Below are positions 1 to 7,063 of a stretch of DNA of 8,801 nucleotides, one piece after another. The position numbers were made by a program, and so were the translations under genes. Where the stretch lies: the NCBI GenBank assembly GCA_937892635.1, contig CALBKB010000231.1:1-8801 (forward strand), given 5' to 3'. Position 1 is the stretch's first letter. Every line of letters begins with the position of its first letter. Under the pieces are notes generated by a model that had not been told where the DNA came from, did no database searches, and saw nothing but the letters and a program-made list of their open reading frames with translations. Source of the DNA: an uncultured Clostridia bacterium. GTDB taxonomy: Bacteria > Bacillota > Clostridia > Oscillospirales > UMGS1783.

Positions 1-900
1 TTCATTGACCCCGACTGCACGGAAGACGAGCTGAACGCCGCCTTCCGTCCCAACACCAAGGCGGTGTTCGGCGAGACCATCGCCAACCCCGCGCTGACCG
101 TGCTGGACATTGAGAAGTTTGCGGGTGCCGCCCACGCCCACGGCGTGCCGCTGATCGTCGACAACACCTTTGCCACCCCCGTCAACTGCCGTCCCTTTGA
201 GTGGGGCGCCGACATCGTCACCCACTCCACCACCAAGTATATGGACGGTCACGGCGCTGCCGTGGGCGGCTGCATCGTGGACAGCGGCAAGTTCGACTGG
301 ACCAAGTATCCCGACAAGTTCCCCGGACTCTGCACCCCCGACGACAGCTATCACGGCGTGACCTATACCGAGCGTTTTGGCCTGGAAGGGGCGTATATTA
401 CCAAGGCAACGGCACAGCTGATGCGCGATCTGGGCGTTACTGCTGCTCCTATGAGCGCCTTTTTGCTCAATCTTGGTTTGGAAAGCCTGCACGTGCGCAT
501 GAAGCAGCATTGTGATAACGGTTTGGCGGTGGCCAAGTTCCTCGAAGGGCATGAGAAGATTTCCTGGGTTAATTATCCGGGACTGGAAAGTTCACCCGAC
601 TATGCGCTTACCCAAAAATATCTGCCCAACGGTACCTGCGGCGTAGTATCCTTCGGTGTCAAGGGCGGCCGTGAAGTGGCCAAGGCGTTTATGGGACATT
701 TGAAGATGATCGCCATCGAAACTCACGTGGCTGATGCCCGCTCTTGCTGTCTGCATCCGGCAACGGCGACCCATCGTCAGTTATCCGATGAGGAATTGGT
801 GGCCTGTGGCGTTGGCCCCGATCTGGTGCGCTTGTCCTGCGGCATTGAGGATGCGGAGGATTTGATCGCCGATATCGAGCAGGCGCTCGCGCAGGTGTAA
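1..900 (+). CDS. metY: O-acetylhomoserine sulfhydrylase (aminocarboxypropyltransferase), 5' end missing
   Basis: The reading frame is open from the first base, and 299 residues are visible to a TAA at 898-900. The family is about 425-430 residues long, so roughly 125-130 N-terminal residues lie outside the window. It belongs to the Cys/Met-metabolism PLP enzymes (fold type I). The segment VDNTFATP followed by CRPFEWGADIVTHSTTKY matches the cofactor-binding region, and the lysine of HSTTKY (fragment residue 79) is the expected Schiff-base lysine. The C-terminal part with HVADARSCCLHPATATHRQ and VRLSCGIED is typical of MetY. The enzyme makes homocysteine from O-acetylhomoserine and sulfide in the cytoplasm. 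metA follows after 3 bases, which supports this assignment over cystathionine gamma-synthase or methionine gamma-lyase. Third-position GC drops sharply near base 360 although the protein reads continuously. The promoter and any upstream riboswitch are out of view. Confidence 0.93.
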   Translation, partial: FIDPDCTEDELNAAFRPNTKAVFGETIANPALTVLDIEKFAGAAHAHGVPLIVDNTFATPVNCRPFEWGADIVTHSTTKYMDGHGAAVGGCIVDSGKFDWTKYPDKFPGLCTPDDSYHGVTYTERFGLEGAYITKATAQLMRDLGVTAAPMSAFLLNLGLESLHVRMKQHCDNGLAVAKFLEGHEKISWVNYPGLESSPDYALTQKYLPNGTCGVVSFGVKGGREVAKAFMGHLKMIAIETHVADARSCCLHPATATHRQLSDEELVACGVGPDLVRLSCGIEDAEDLIADIEQALAQV

Positions 901-903
901 CCG

Positions 904-1821
904 ATGCCCATTAAGATTCCCAACGATCTGCCGGCGGTGCAGACGCTGGCTAACGAAAACATTTTCACCATGACCGAAACGCGGGCCATCACCCAAGATA
1001 TTCGCCCGCTGAAAATTGTTCTGCTCAACTTGATGCCAAAAAAGATTGAGACCGAGACCCAAATCTGCCGCATCCTGGGCAATACGCCCTTGCAGATCGA
1101 GTTGACCCTCATTCATATGGCAACCCACGAATCCCACAACACGGCGCAGGAGCATCTGCTGGCCTTCTACAAGACCTTTGACGAGATCAAGGACCAGAAG
1201 TTTGACGGCATGATCATCACCGGCGCACCGGTTGAGCTGGTGCCCTTTGAAGAGGTGGACTACTGGGAGGAACTCCAAACGATCATGGATTGGAGCATCA
1301 CCAACGTCCATTCGACCATGCATATCTGCTGGGGCGCGCAGGCGGGCCTGTATCACCATTACGGGATTGATAAACATATCATGGATAAAAAGCTGTTCGG
1401 CGTTTATCCCCATACCGTTGACGCGCCGCGTTCCATGCTTATGCGTGGGTTTGACGATGTCTTTTATGCGCCCCATTCTCGTTACACCTATGTCAAACGC
1501 GAGGATATCGAGATGGTGCAGGATCTTAAAATTTTGGCCTCGTCCGAAAAGGCCGGTGTGCACATCGTAGGCAAAAAAGGCGGGCGACAGTTCTTCGTCA
1601 TGGGCCATTCCGAATATGATCCGCTTACCCTTGACGCCGAGTATCAGCGCGATACGGCGGCCGGTTTGGGTACGGCGGTGCCTGAGAACTATTATCCCAA
1701 CGACGACCCCGGCCATGAGCCGATCGTGCGCTGGCGCGGCCACGGCAGTCTGCTGTTTATCAACTGGCTTAACTATTTTGTTTACCAGTCGACCCCCTAC
1801 GATATCAAAGATATTCAATAA
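904..1821 (+). CDS. metA: Homoserine O-acetyltransferase, MetA family (acetyl-CoA type)
   Basis: This 305-residue protein has the normal MetA length. It activates homoserine by O-acylation, the first committed step of methionine synthesis. The catalytic residues sit at the E. coli numbering: Cys142 in HICWGAQAG, His235 and Glu237 in MGHSEYDP. Conserved Lys46/Lys47 in LMPKKIETE and Arg249 are also present. Position 111, in ITGAPVELVPF, is Glu. In this family Glu111 is linked to acetyl-CoA use and Gly111 to succinyl-CoA use, so the product should be O-acetylhomoserine; the name succinyltransferase often attached to MetA would be misleading. The preceding metY uses that product. The start is ATG 904, only 3 bases after the metY stop, with an AGGTG element about 8 bases upstream inside the end of metY, so the two genes are probably co-transcribed and translationally coupled. 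The stop codon abuts a strong terminator hairpin. Confidence 0.96.
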   Translation: MPIKIPNDLPAVQTLANENIFTMTETRAITQDIRPLKIVLLNLMPKKIETETQICRILGNTPLQIELTLIHMATHESHNTAQEHLLAFYKTFDEIKDQKFDGMIITGAPVELVPFEEVDYWEELQTIMDWSITNVHSTMHICWGAQAGLYHHYGIDKHIMDKKLFGVYPHTVDAPRSMLMRGFDDVFYAPHSRYTYVKREDIEMVQDLKILASSEKAGVHIVGKKGGRQFFVMGHSEYDPLTLDAEYQRDTAAGLGTAVPENYYPNDDPGHEPIVRWRGHGSLLFINWLNYFVYQSTPYDIKDIQ

Positions 1822-1850
1822 AAAAGAGAGCCTTTCGGCTCTCTTTTTTT
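1821..1850. terminator. Bidirectional intrinsic terminator between metA and the reductase gene
   Basis: A perfect 12-bp inverted repeat (1821-1832 with 1837-1848) encloses a 4-base loop, TTTC on the plus strand and GAAA (a GNRA tetraloop) on the minus strand. The outer pairs are A:T, so each strand has a GC-richer core (GAGAGCC/GGCTCTC) followed by a T tract. It begins at the last base of the metA stop codon and reaches into the stop codon of the converging reductase gene (1849-1851). It can therefore end transcription from both sides. Confidence 0.92.
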
Positions 1851-2952
1851 ATTGCAGTTGTTGGGTTGCCTGTTGTAACAATTCGATGATGGACAGATGC
1901 TGCGGGCAGGCGGCTTCGCATTGGCCGCAGGCTATGCAGTCGCTTGCCTTGCCGTGCTGCTCGATGGCAAAGTTGTAGGAGCGGCGCGCACCGATGACGT
2001 TGTTGTAGACTGTTAGGGTGTTCAGACAGGAGAAGATGCCGGGGATGGGGATATCCTTGGGGCAACCCTTAACGCAGTAGCGGCAGTTGGTGCAGTCGAT
2101 GCGGGGCGTAGCGCGCAGCGCGGCGGCGGCCTCGAACAGGGCAGAGCGTTGTTCATCGGTCAGACCATCCTGCTGCATGGTGCGGAGATTGTCCTGCACC
2201 TGTTCGAGGGTGGACATGCCGCTGAGCACGGTCATCACACCAGGCAAATCGGCGGCAAAACGAATGGCCCACGAAGAGAGAGACGCGTCGGGATCGAGCG
2301 TGGTGAGGAAGTCGGCGGCAGGGGCGGGGAAATTAGCCAACGAGCCACCCTTGACCGGCTCCATGATGATAATGGGCTTATTGTGTTTGCGTGCCACCTC
2401 GTAGCATTGGCGGGATTGAATGGCCTTGTCTTCCCAGTCAAGATAGTTAATCTGCAGCTGGACAAATTCGGCCTCGGGATGTCGGGTCAGTACCTCGTCA
2501 AGGGCATCGGCGCTATCATGAATGGAAAAGCCCAGGTGACGGATGAGCCCCTGTTCCTTCTTCTCTTTGAGATACTCCCAGATGCCCCAATCCTCAAACA
2601 ACTGGGTACGGATGCCGCCCAGGTTGTGAAGCAAGTAGAAATCAAAATAACCGCATTTAAGGTTATCCAATGAAGCGTCGAACATGGCCTTGGCCTCTTC
2701 GGCCGTTTTGGGCCCGAGCCAGGCGGGCAGTTTGGCGGCGATATAGAAGGAGTCGCGCGGGTATTTTTTTACTACCGTTTCATAAATAATGCGTTCCGAT
2801 TTGCCGTCGTTATAGGCAATGGACGTATCAAAATAATTACCGCCGCCCGCTATATAGGCGTCTACCATCTCTTGGGTTTTAATCGGGTCAATCTCCTCGC
2901 CGATCATGGGTAGGCGCATCATGCCAAACCCTAATTTACTCACAGTCTGCAT
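1849..2952 (-). CDS. Aldo/keto reductase with C-terminal 4Fe-4S ferredoxin-like domain
   Basis: The protein has 367 residues. Residues 1-280 form an aldo/keto reductase TIM barrel with the usual tetrad visible: Asp42 and Tyr47 in FDTSIAY, Lys74 in YIAAKLP and His109 in YLLHNLG. Residues 287-297 (CTNCRYCVKGC) and 339-349 (CIACGQCEAAC) are two CxxCxxCxxxC motifs, each followed by Pro, as expected for two 4Fe-4S clusters. This architecture is common in anaerobic Clostridia and probably links carbonyl or related reduction to ferredoxin-type electron transfer; the substrate cannot be told. No signal peptide or membrane segment is seen, so it is cytoplasmic. The ATG (2952-2950) lies inside the end of mfd, a 17-base overlap, with a strong GGAGGT site 8 bases upstream, so it is probably translated from the prs-pth-mfd transcript. 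The gene ends at the bidirectional terminator. Confidence 0.93.
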   Translation of the reverse strand: MQTVSKLGFGMMRLPMIGEEIDPIKTQEMVDAYIAGGGNYFDTSIAYNDGKSERIIYETVVKKYPRDSFYIAAKLPAWLGPKTAEEAKAMFDASLDNLKCGYFDFYLLHNLGGIRTQLFEDWGIWEYLKEKKEQGLIRHLGFSIHDSADALDEVLTRHPEAEFVQLQINYLDWEDKAIQSRQCYEVARKHNKPIIIMEPVKGGSLANFPAPAADFLTTLDPDASLSSWAIRFAADLPGVMTVLSGMSTLEQVQDNLRTMQQDGLTDEQRSALFEAAAALRATPRIDCTNCRYCVKGCPKDIPIPGIFSCLNTLTVYNNVIGARRSYNFAIEQHGKASDCIACGQCEAACPQHLSIIELLQQATQQLQ

Positions 2953-5900
2953 GGGAATATACCTCCGTTAATTTTTGACAAACTTCAATGGCGGTGTCTA
3001 ATACATAGCCGGTTATGCGGCAAGACAGATAGGGGTCGGTGCCCGCCGAGAAGAACATATTGCCTTTCATGGCCGAGATGACATCGGCGATCTTTTTCAT
3101 ATCAAATTTAGCAAACTTGATAATGAGCATCTTGTTCTTTTCGGTCAGTTCGGTTACGCCGCAGGCGCTGCATTGGGCACGGATGAGCGAAACATCCATC
3201 AGCGCCAGCACCTCGCGCGGCGGATCACCGAAGCGTTCAATAAGCTCATCGACGATATCCGATACGTCTTGTTCATTTTCAATGGCGGCGATCTTCTTAT
3301 ACAGATCAACGCGTGCCAGCGAGGAGTCGATGTAATCCTCGGGAATAAAGGCCGATACTTTTAGGTCGATCAGACATTCGCTGAGCTTGGCTTTGGTTTC
3401 GATGCCGCGTTCCTCGTTGATGGCTTGACCCAGCAACTGCATATACATATCATAGCCGACACAGTCCATATGCCCGTGTTGTTGCGCGCCCAAAAGATTG
3501 CCCGCGCCGCGGATTTGCAAATCGCGCATAGCGATCTTGAAGCCCGAGCCAAACTCGGTATATTCACGAATGGCATCCAGACGCTTGCGCCCATCTTCGG
3601 TGAGGGTGCGCCCTTGCCGATAGGTGAAATAGGCATAGGCATGCTTGTAACTGCGTCCGACGCGACCGCGTATCTGATGCAACTGCGCCAGCCCCAGACA
3701 GTCGGCATTTTCAATGATCAGTGTATTGGCGTTGGGTACGTCCACACCCGTTTCGATGATGGTGGTGCAGACCAGCACGTCGATCTTGCCTTCGGTCATG
3801 CGATCCCAGATCTCGCCCAATTCCTCTTTGGCCATCTGACCGTGCGCCACCTCGACGATGGCGTCGGGAATGGCTTGTTGGATGAGGTTTGCCGTTTTAT
3901 AAATGGTTTCAACGCGGTTATGCAGGTAATAGCATTGGCCGCCGCGTGAGAGTTCACGACGCAGCGCGTCCATGATCAGCGCCGTGTCATATTCACAGAC
4001 ATAGGTGGAGATGGGGTGGCGGTCGTTGGGCGGCGTTTCGATGACCGACATATCACGAATGCCCGAGAGCGCCATATTCAGCGTGCGGGGGATGGGGGTG
4101 GCCGACAGCGTCAGTACGTCGACCTGCTTGGTCATCTCCTTCAAGTTTTCCTTGTGGGTGACGCCGAAGCGCTGTTCTTCGTCAACGATCAGCAGCCCCA
4201 GATCCTTAAAGGTGACATCCTTTTGTAGGATGCGGTGGGTGCCGACCACAATATCAATCTCGCCCCGACGCAGGCGGCGCAGGATGGCGGCTTGCTGCTG
4301 AGGGGAGCGAAACCGCGAGAGCAGCTCAATGGTAACGGGGAAGCCCTCAAAGCGGCGCAACATCGTGTTGTAGTGTTGCCAGGCGAGCAGAGTGGTGGGG
4401 GTGAGCATGGCAACCTGCTTATTGTCGAGTACCGCTTTAAAGGCGGCGCGTAAGGCGACCTCGGTCTTGCCGAATCCCACATCGCCGCACAGCAGACGAT
4501 CCATGGGCGCGGGCTTTTCCATATCAGCCTTGATCTCGGCGGTGCACAGCGCCTGGTCTTCCGTTTCCTCAAACTCGAAGGAACTTTCGAATTGGCGTTG
4601 CCAGTCGTTGTCGGGCGAGAAGGCGTGACCGCGGGTGTTCTGTCGGGCACTGTACAGGGCAATAAGTCCCCGTGCCAGGTCTTTAACGTTGGCTTTAACG
4701 CGGGACTTGGCTTTGGCCCATTCACCCGTACCGAGCTTATTGAGTTTTACCTTGACCTCATCGCTGGCGCCTACGTATTTGGAGATCAGATCAAACTGTC
4801 CGCAGGGAATAAAAAGAGTATCGGTGCCGGCATAGCGGATGCGGATAAATTCGCGGGTGATGCCCTGCGTCGTTACCTGATGCACGCCGTCATATACGCC
4901 AATGCCGTAGTTTTCGTGAACGACGTAGTCGCCGATCTTGATATCGGAAAAATCGTGGATGGCGCTGCCGGGCTTATAACGGCTGTGCCGTTTTTTCTTT
5001 TGCCCCGAGATGCGGGCGCTGCCAATAATGGCAAATTTAGCGTCACGGTCATAGAAGCCACCGGGGAAGCCGACACCGAGAATGGCGGCGGCACCTTGAG
5101 GAATATCGGCATCCTCGCGCAACAGGGCGCAAGGGATGTTATTTTCGGAAAAGAGGGTGGGCAGATAGGTGGCACGTGCGGCTGAGCCGGCAAAGATGGC
5201 CAAATCTCCGCTTTGCAAATAGAAGGAAGTCTCTTCACACAGCGCCTGCTCGCTCGACGGCGCGCTCAGTGACGTCACGTGATAGCCTTGCACTAAATGG
5301 AAGGTGATGCCGTTTTCCTGACGAAGGAAATCCTCCATCAGCACCAGACCTTGCTCTTCCATTTTACCGATTACGACGGCTGGTTCATTGTAGCAGGCGC
5401 GGCTGAGTACGGCGGCGCCGCGTTCGGCCAGCGCGGTCAGGTCCTGCGAGGTGCGGAAGACGAAGCTGTCCATCGCGTCGCGCAGTTTTGGCAGGTCGTA
5501 GCAAAGGCATAACGCCTGCCGATCATAGTCGAGCAAGGTAGGGCCGGCAGGATGAATGAGAGGCAGAAAACGGTCGAGTCCTTTAAAGGTATCAGCTTGC
5601 AACGTTTCCAGGTCGTGGCGGGCGTTGATCAGGGCATCTTCCTCGTCGCCCTGTTCCAGTTTAGCCAGTTTTTCCCGCATCCGCCGCTCAATTTCTTGTT
5701 TGATGGCGGGAGTAAGGGAGACCTCGGAAACGGGCAGGATGCGGGCGGTGTCGATCTCCTCAACCCGACGTTGGGTTTTGGGATCGTAATAGGAGAGAGA
5801 GTCGATCTCGTCACCGAAGAGTTCGAAGCGCACCGGATAGGGCGCACCGGGCGAGAAGAACTCCACGATGCCGCCGCGGCGAGAAAATTGACCGGGGTGT

Positions 5901-6400
5901 TCGGTCAGTTCGCTGTGGGTATATCCGCCCTGTACCAAAAACCGCACAACGGCATCCGGTTCGGCCGTGCCGCCGCGGGTGATGGTTTTGCAACGTTGCA
6001 GTAAGGCGTCGGGGGCGGGAGTCAGGGAAAGCAGCGCGTCAACGGGGACGAGAGCCAAACGATACTCGCCGTGCAGGAGCCGATCGAGAGCGCCGATGCG
6101 GGCGTGTTCCTGCGTGTGCGAGATATTTTCAAAATTATAGAAGACATATTCCCGTGCCGGCACCGTTAACAAGTCGGCGGTGGGCATGAGCACCGAGAAC
6201 AGATCGTACAGTCGCTCGGCTTCGCCGCGGTCGGGCAGCACGAGCATGACCCGGCGATCCTCGGAGAGGAGCCGGGTAAGAAAGAGCTTGTAACTTTCGC
6301 AAAGTCCGGTGGCGTAGGCGGGAAGCATCCCGCCGCGTACGGCTTGGCGCAGTTCTTGGGCTTTTGGATTTTTGAGCAGGTGTTTAGAAATATAGTCCAT
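2936..6400 (-). CDS. mfd: Transcription-repair coupling factor Mfd
   Basis: The 1154 residues match the normal Mfd length. Mfd binds RNA polymerase stalled at DNA damage, pushes it off by ATP-driven translocation and recruits UvrA for nucleotide excision repair. Residues 1 to about 340 resemble UvrB. Residues about 488-555 are the CarD-like RNA polymerase interaction domain (DYVVHENYGIG from 491, then IRYAGTDTLFIP). The translocase follows: Walker A GDVGFGKT (639-646, Lys645), DEEQ box (740-743), LSATPIPRTLN, and QIRGRVGR (909-916) preceding the TRG region. The last 150 residues or so form the regulatory D7 domain. No key motif is missing. The start MDYISKHLLK fits the family N-terminus and no alternative in-frame start is seen just upstream, yet no Shine-Dalgarno sequence precedes it; a 9-bp-stem hairpin ends 15 bases upstream. 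The stop TAA (2938-2936) lies inside the following reductase gene. It is third in the prs-pth-mfd order typical of Clostridia and Bacilli. Confidence 0.98.
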   Translation of the reverse strand: MDYISKHLLKNPKAQELRQAVRGGMLPAYATGLCESYKLFLTRLLSEDRRVMLVLPDRGEAERLYDLFSVLMPTADLLTVPAREYVFYNFENISHTQEHARIGALDRLLHGEYRLALVPVDALLSLTPAPDALLQRCKTITRGGTAEPDAVVRFLVQGGYTHSELTEHPGQFSRRGGIVEFFSPGAPYPVRFELFGDEIDSLSYYDPKTQRRVEEIDTARILPVSEVSLTPAIKQEIERRMREKLAKLEQGDEEDALINARHDLETLQADTFKGLDRFLPLIHPAGPTLLDYDRQALCLCYDLPKLRDAMDSFVFRTSQDLTALAERGAAVLSRACYNEPAVVIGKMEEQGLVLMEDFLRQENGITFHLVQGYHVTSLSAPSSEQALCEETSFYLQSGDLAIFAGSAARATYLPTLFSENNIPCALLREDADIPQGAAAILGVGFPGGFYDRDAKFAIIGSARISGQKKKRHSRYKPGSAIHDFSDIKIGDYVVHENYGIGVYDGVHQVTTQGITREFIRIRYAGTDTLFIPCGQFDLISKYVGASDEVKVKLNKLGTGEWAKAKSRVKANVKDLARGLIALYSARQNTRGHAFSPDNDWQRQFESSFEFEETEDQALCTAEIKADMEKPAPMDRLLCGDVGFGKTEVALRAAFKAVLDNKQVAMLTPTTLLAWQHYNTMLRRFEGFPVTIELLSRFRSPQQQAAILRRLRRGEIDIVVGTHRILQKDVTFKDLGLLIVDEEQRFGVTHKENLKEMTKQVDVLTLSATPIPRTLNMALSGIRDMSVIETPPNDRHPISTYVCEYDTALIMDALRRELSRGGQCYYLHNRVETIYKTANLIQQAIPDAIVEVAHGQMAKEELGEIWDRMTEGKIDVLVCTTIIETGVDVPNANTLIIENADCLGLAQLHQIRGRVGRSYKHAYAYFTYRQGRTLTEDGRKRLDAIREYTEFGSGFKIAMRDLQIRGAGNLLGAQQHGHMDCVGYDMYMQLLGQAINEERGIETKAKLSECLIDLKVSAFIPEDYIDSSLARVDLYKKIAAIENEQDVSDIVDELIERFGDPPREVLALMDVSLIRAQCSACGVTELTEKNKMLIIKFAKFDMKKIADVISAMKGNMFFSAGTDPYLSCRITGYVLDTAIEVCQKLTEVYSHADCE
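2961..2966 (-). promoter_or_regulatory. Ribosome binding site of the reductase gene, inside mfd
   Basis: GGAGGT on the minus strand lies 8 bases before the reductase ATG and is formed by the mfd codons for Thr-Glu-Val near its C-terminus. It fixes the start at 2952 and shows that mfd and the reductase gene share sequence, so ribosomes finishing mfd could restart here. Confidence 0.85.
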
Positions 6401-6415
6401 ATCTGATAATAAACA

Positions 6416-6438
6416 GGGCGCAGCATGAAGCTGCGCCC
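6416..6438 (-). other. Hairpin in the pth-mfd gap (possible weak terminator or translation control element)
   Basis: A perfect 9-bp GC-rich stem (6438-6430 with 6424-6416, minus strand) closes a 5-base loop. It is followed on the minus strand by TGTTTATTAT, a broken T tract. It fills most of the 43-base gap between the pth stop and the mfd ATG. It could partly end prs-pth transcripts, act as an RNA processing or stability element, or influence mfd initiation. The poor T tract argues against an efficient terminator. Confidence 0.6.
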
Positions 6439-6443
6439 GTGGA

Positions 6444-7052
6444 TCATGCTTCCTGTGAAGCCGGTGCGGTATTGTATTTATTCATAGCCTCGGCAATTTT
6501 TCCGGCGAGCATCAGGCGCACAGCATCAAAAACATCCGGCATGGCCGCATCGATCTTTTTGCGCTCAGTGGTGCGGAAATCGCCCAACACCCAATCGGCC
6601 AGGACAAACTGACCGGAGGGCTTGGTGATGCCGACGCGGATACGGGGAATATCATACGAGGCCAGAGCATGAATGATGCTCTTAATGCCGTTATGACCAC
6701 CGTCAGTTCCTTTGGCGCGGATGCGCATGCGACCGGTATCAAGCGCCGTATCGTCATAAATGACAATGACGTGCTCAGGCGAGATCTTGAAATAAGAAGC
6801 GATCTTGGCTACGCAATCGCCGCTGCGGTTCATAAAGGTGTGGGGCTTGACCAAAAGGACACGCTTGCCGTCGACCGACGTGTTCCACACATTGCCCGAC
6901 CAGCGGGATTTGCTCTTGTCCAAACCAAGCTGGCCACACATATAGTCTATGGCCATAAACCCGACGTTATGACGTGTGTTTTTATATCTTTCTCCGTAGT
7001 TGCCCAGACCGACAATGACATAGTCAATGGCCGGGCGATCTTTTTTGAACAT
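6444..7052 (-). CDS. pth: Peptidyl-tRNA hydrolase (bacterial Pth type)
   Basis: This 202-residue enzyme frees tRNA from peptidyl-tRNAs that drop off ribosomes, an essential cytoplasmic step. The family residues are present: Asn18 (GLGN), catalytic His28 in NTRHNVGF, Asn75 in KPHTFMNRSG, Asp100 in VIYDD and Asn121 in GGHNG. Compared with the usual motif, the loop after YDD reads LDTG where Pro is common before the third position, and TGGHNG-type Asp replaces the frequent Ser-containing form (GTDGGHNG); both look tolerable. The start ATG 7052-7050 has AAGGAG 5 bases upstream, overlapping the prs stop codon, and the intergenic gap is only 9 bases. Co-transcription with prs is therefore very likely. 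The C-terminal tail after residue 190 (NTAPASQEA) is short and unlikely to be structured. Confidence 0.97.
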   Translation of the reverse strand: MFKKDRPAIDYVIVGLGNYGERYKNTRHNVGFMAIDYMCGQLGLDKSKSRWSGNVWNTSVDGKRVLLVKPHTFMNRSGDCVAKIASYFKISPEHVIVIYDDTALDTGRMRIRAKGTDGGHNGIKSIIHALASYDIPRIRVGITKPSGQFVLADWVLGDFRTTERKKIDAAMPDVFDAVRLMLAGKIAEAMNKYNTAPASQEA

Positions 7053-7057
7053 ATCTG

Positions 7058-7063
7058 CTCCTT
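7058..7063 (-). promoter_or_regulatory. Ribosome binding site of pth overlapping the prs stop codon
   Basis: AAGGAG on the minus strand shares two bases with the TAA of prs (7064-7062) and lies 5 bases before the pth ATG. This arrangement favours translational coupling of pth to prs. Confidence 0.8.

Noticed and set aside
781..1818. A long minus-strand ORF of 345 codons opposite metA
   Set aside because: It is the mirror frame of a gene with clear catalytic motifs, resembles no family I recognise, and overlaps the metY end. It is a codon-bias shadow.
6166..6447. An ORF starting at ATG 6447 that overlaps the pth stop as ATGA, preceded by AGGA
   Set aside because: It is tempting as a coupled start, but its frame is not that of mfd and it reads through mfd in the wrong phase with no sensible protein. 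No frameshift signal was seen that would join it to mfd.
6466..6490. A TACAAT -10-like element in the end of pth as an internal mfd promoter
   Set aside because: The nearest -35-like TTGCCG is only 14 bases away, too short a spacer, so it is not supported.
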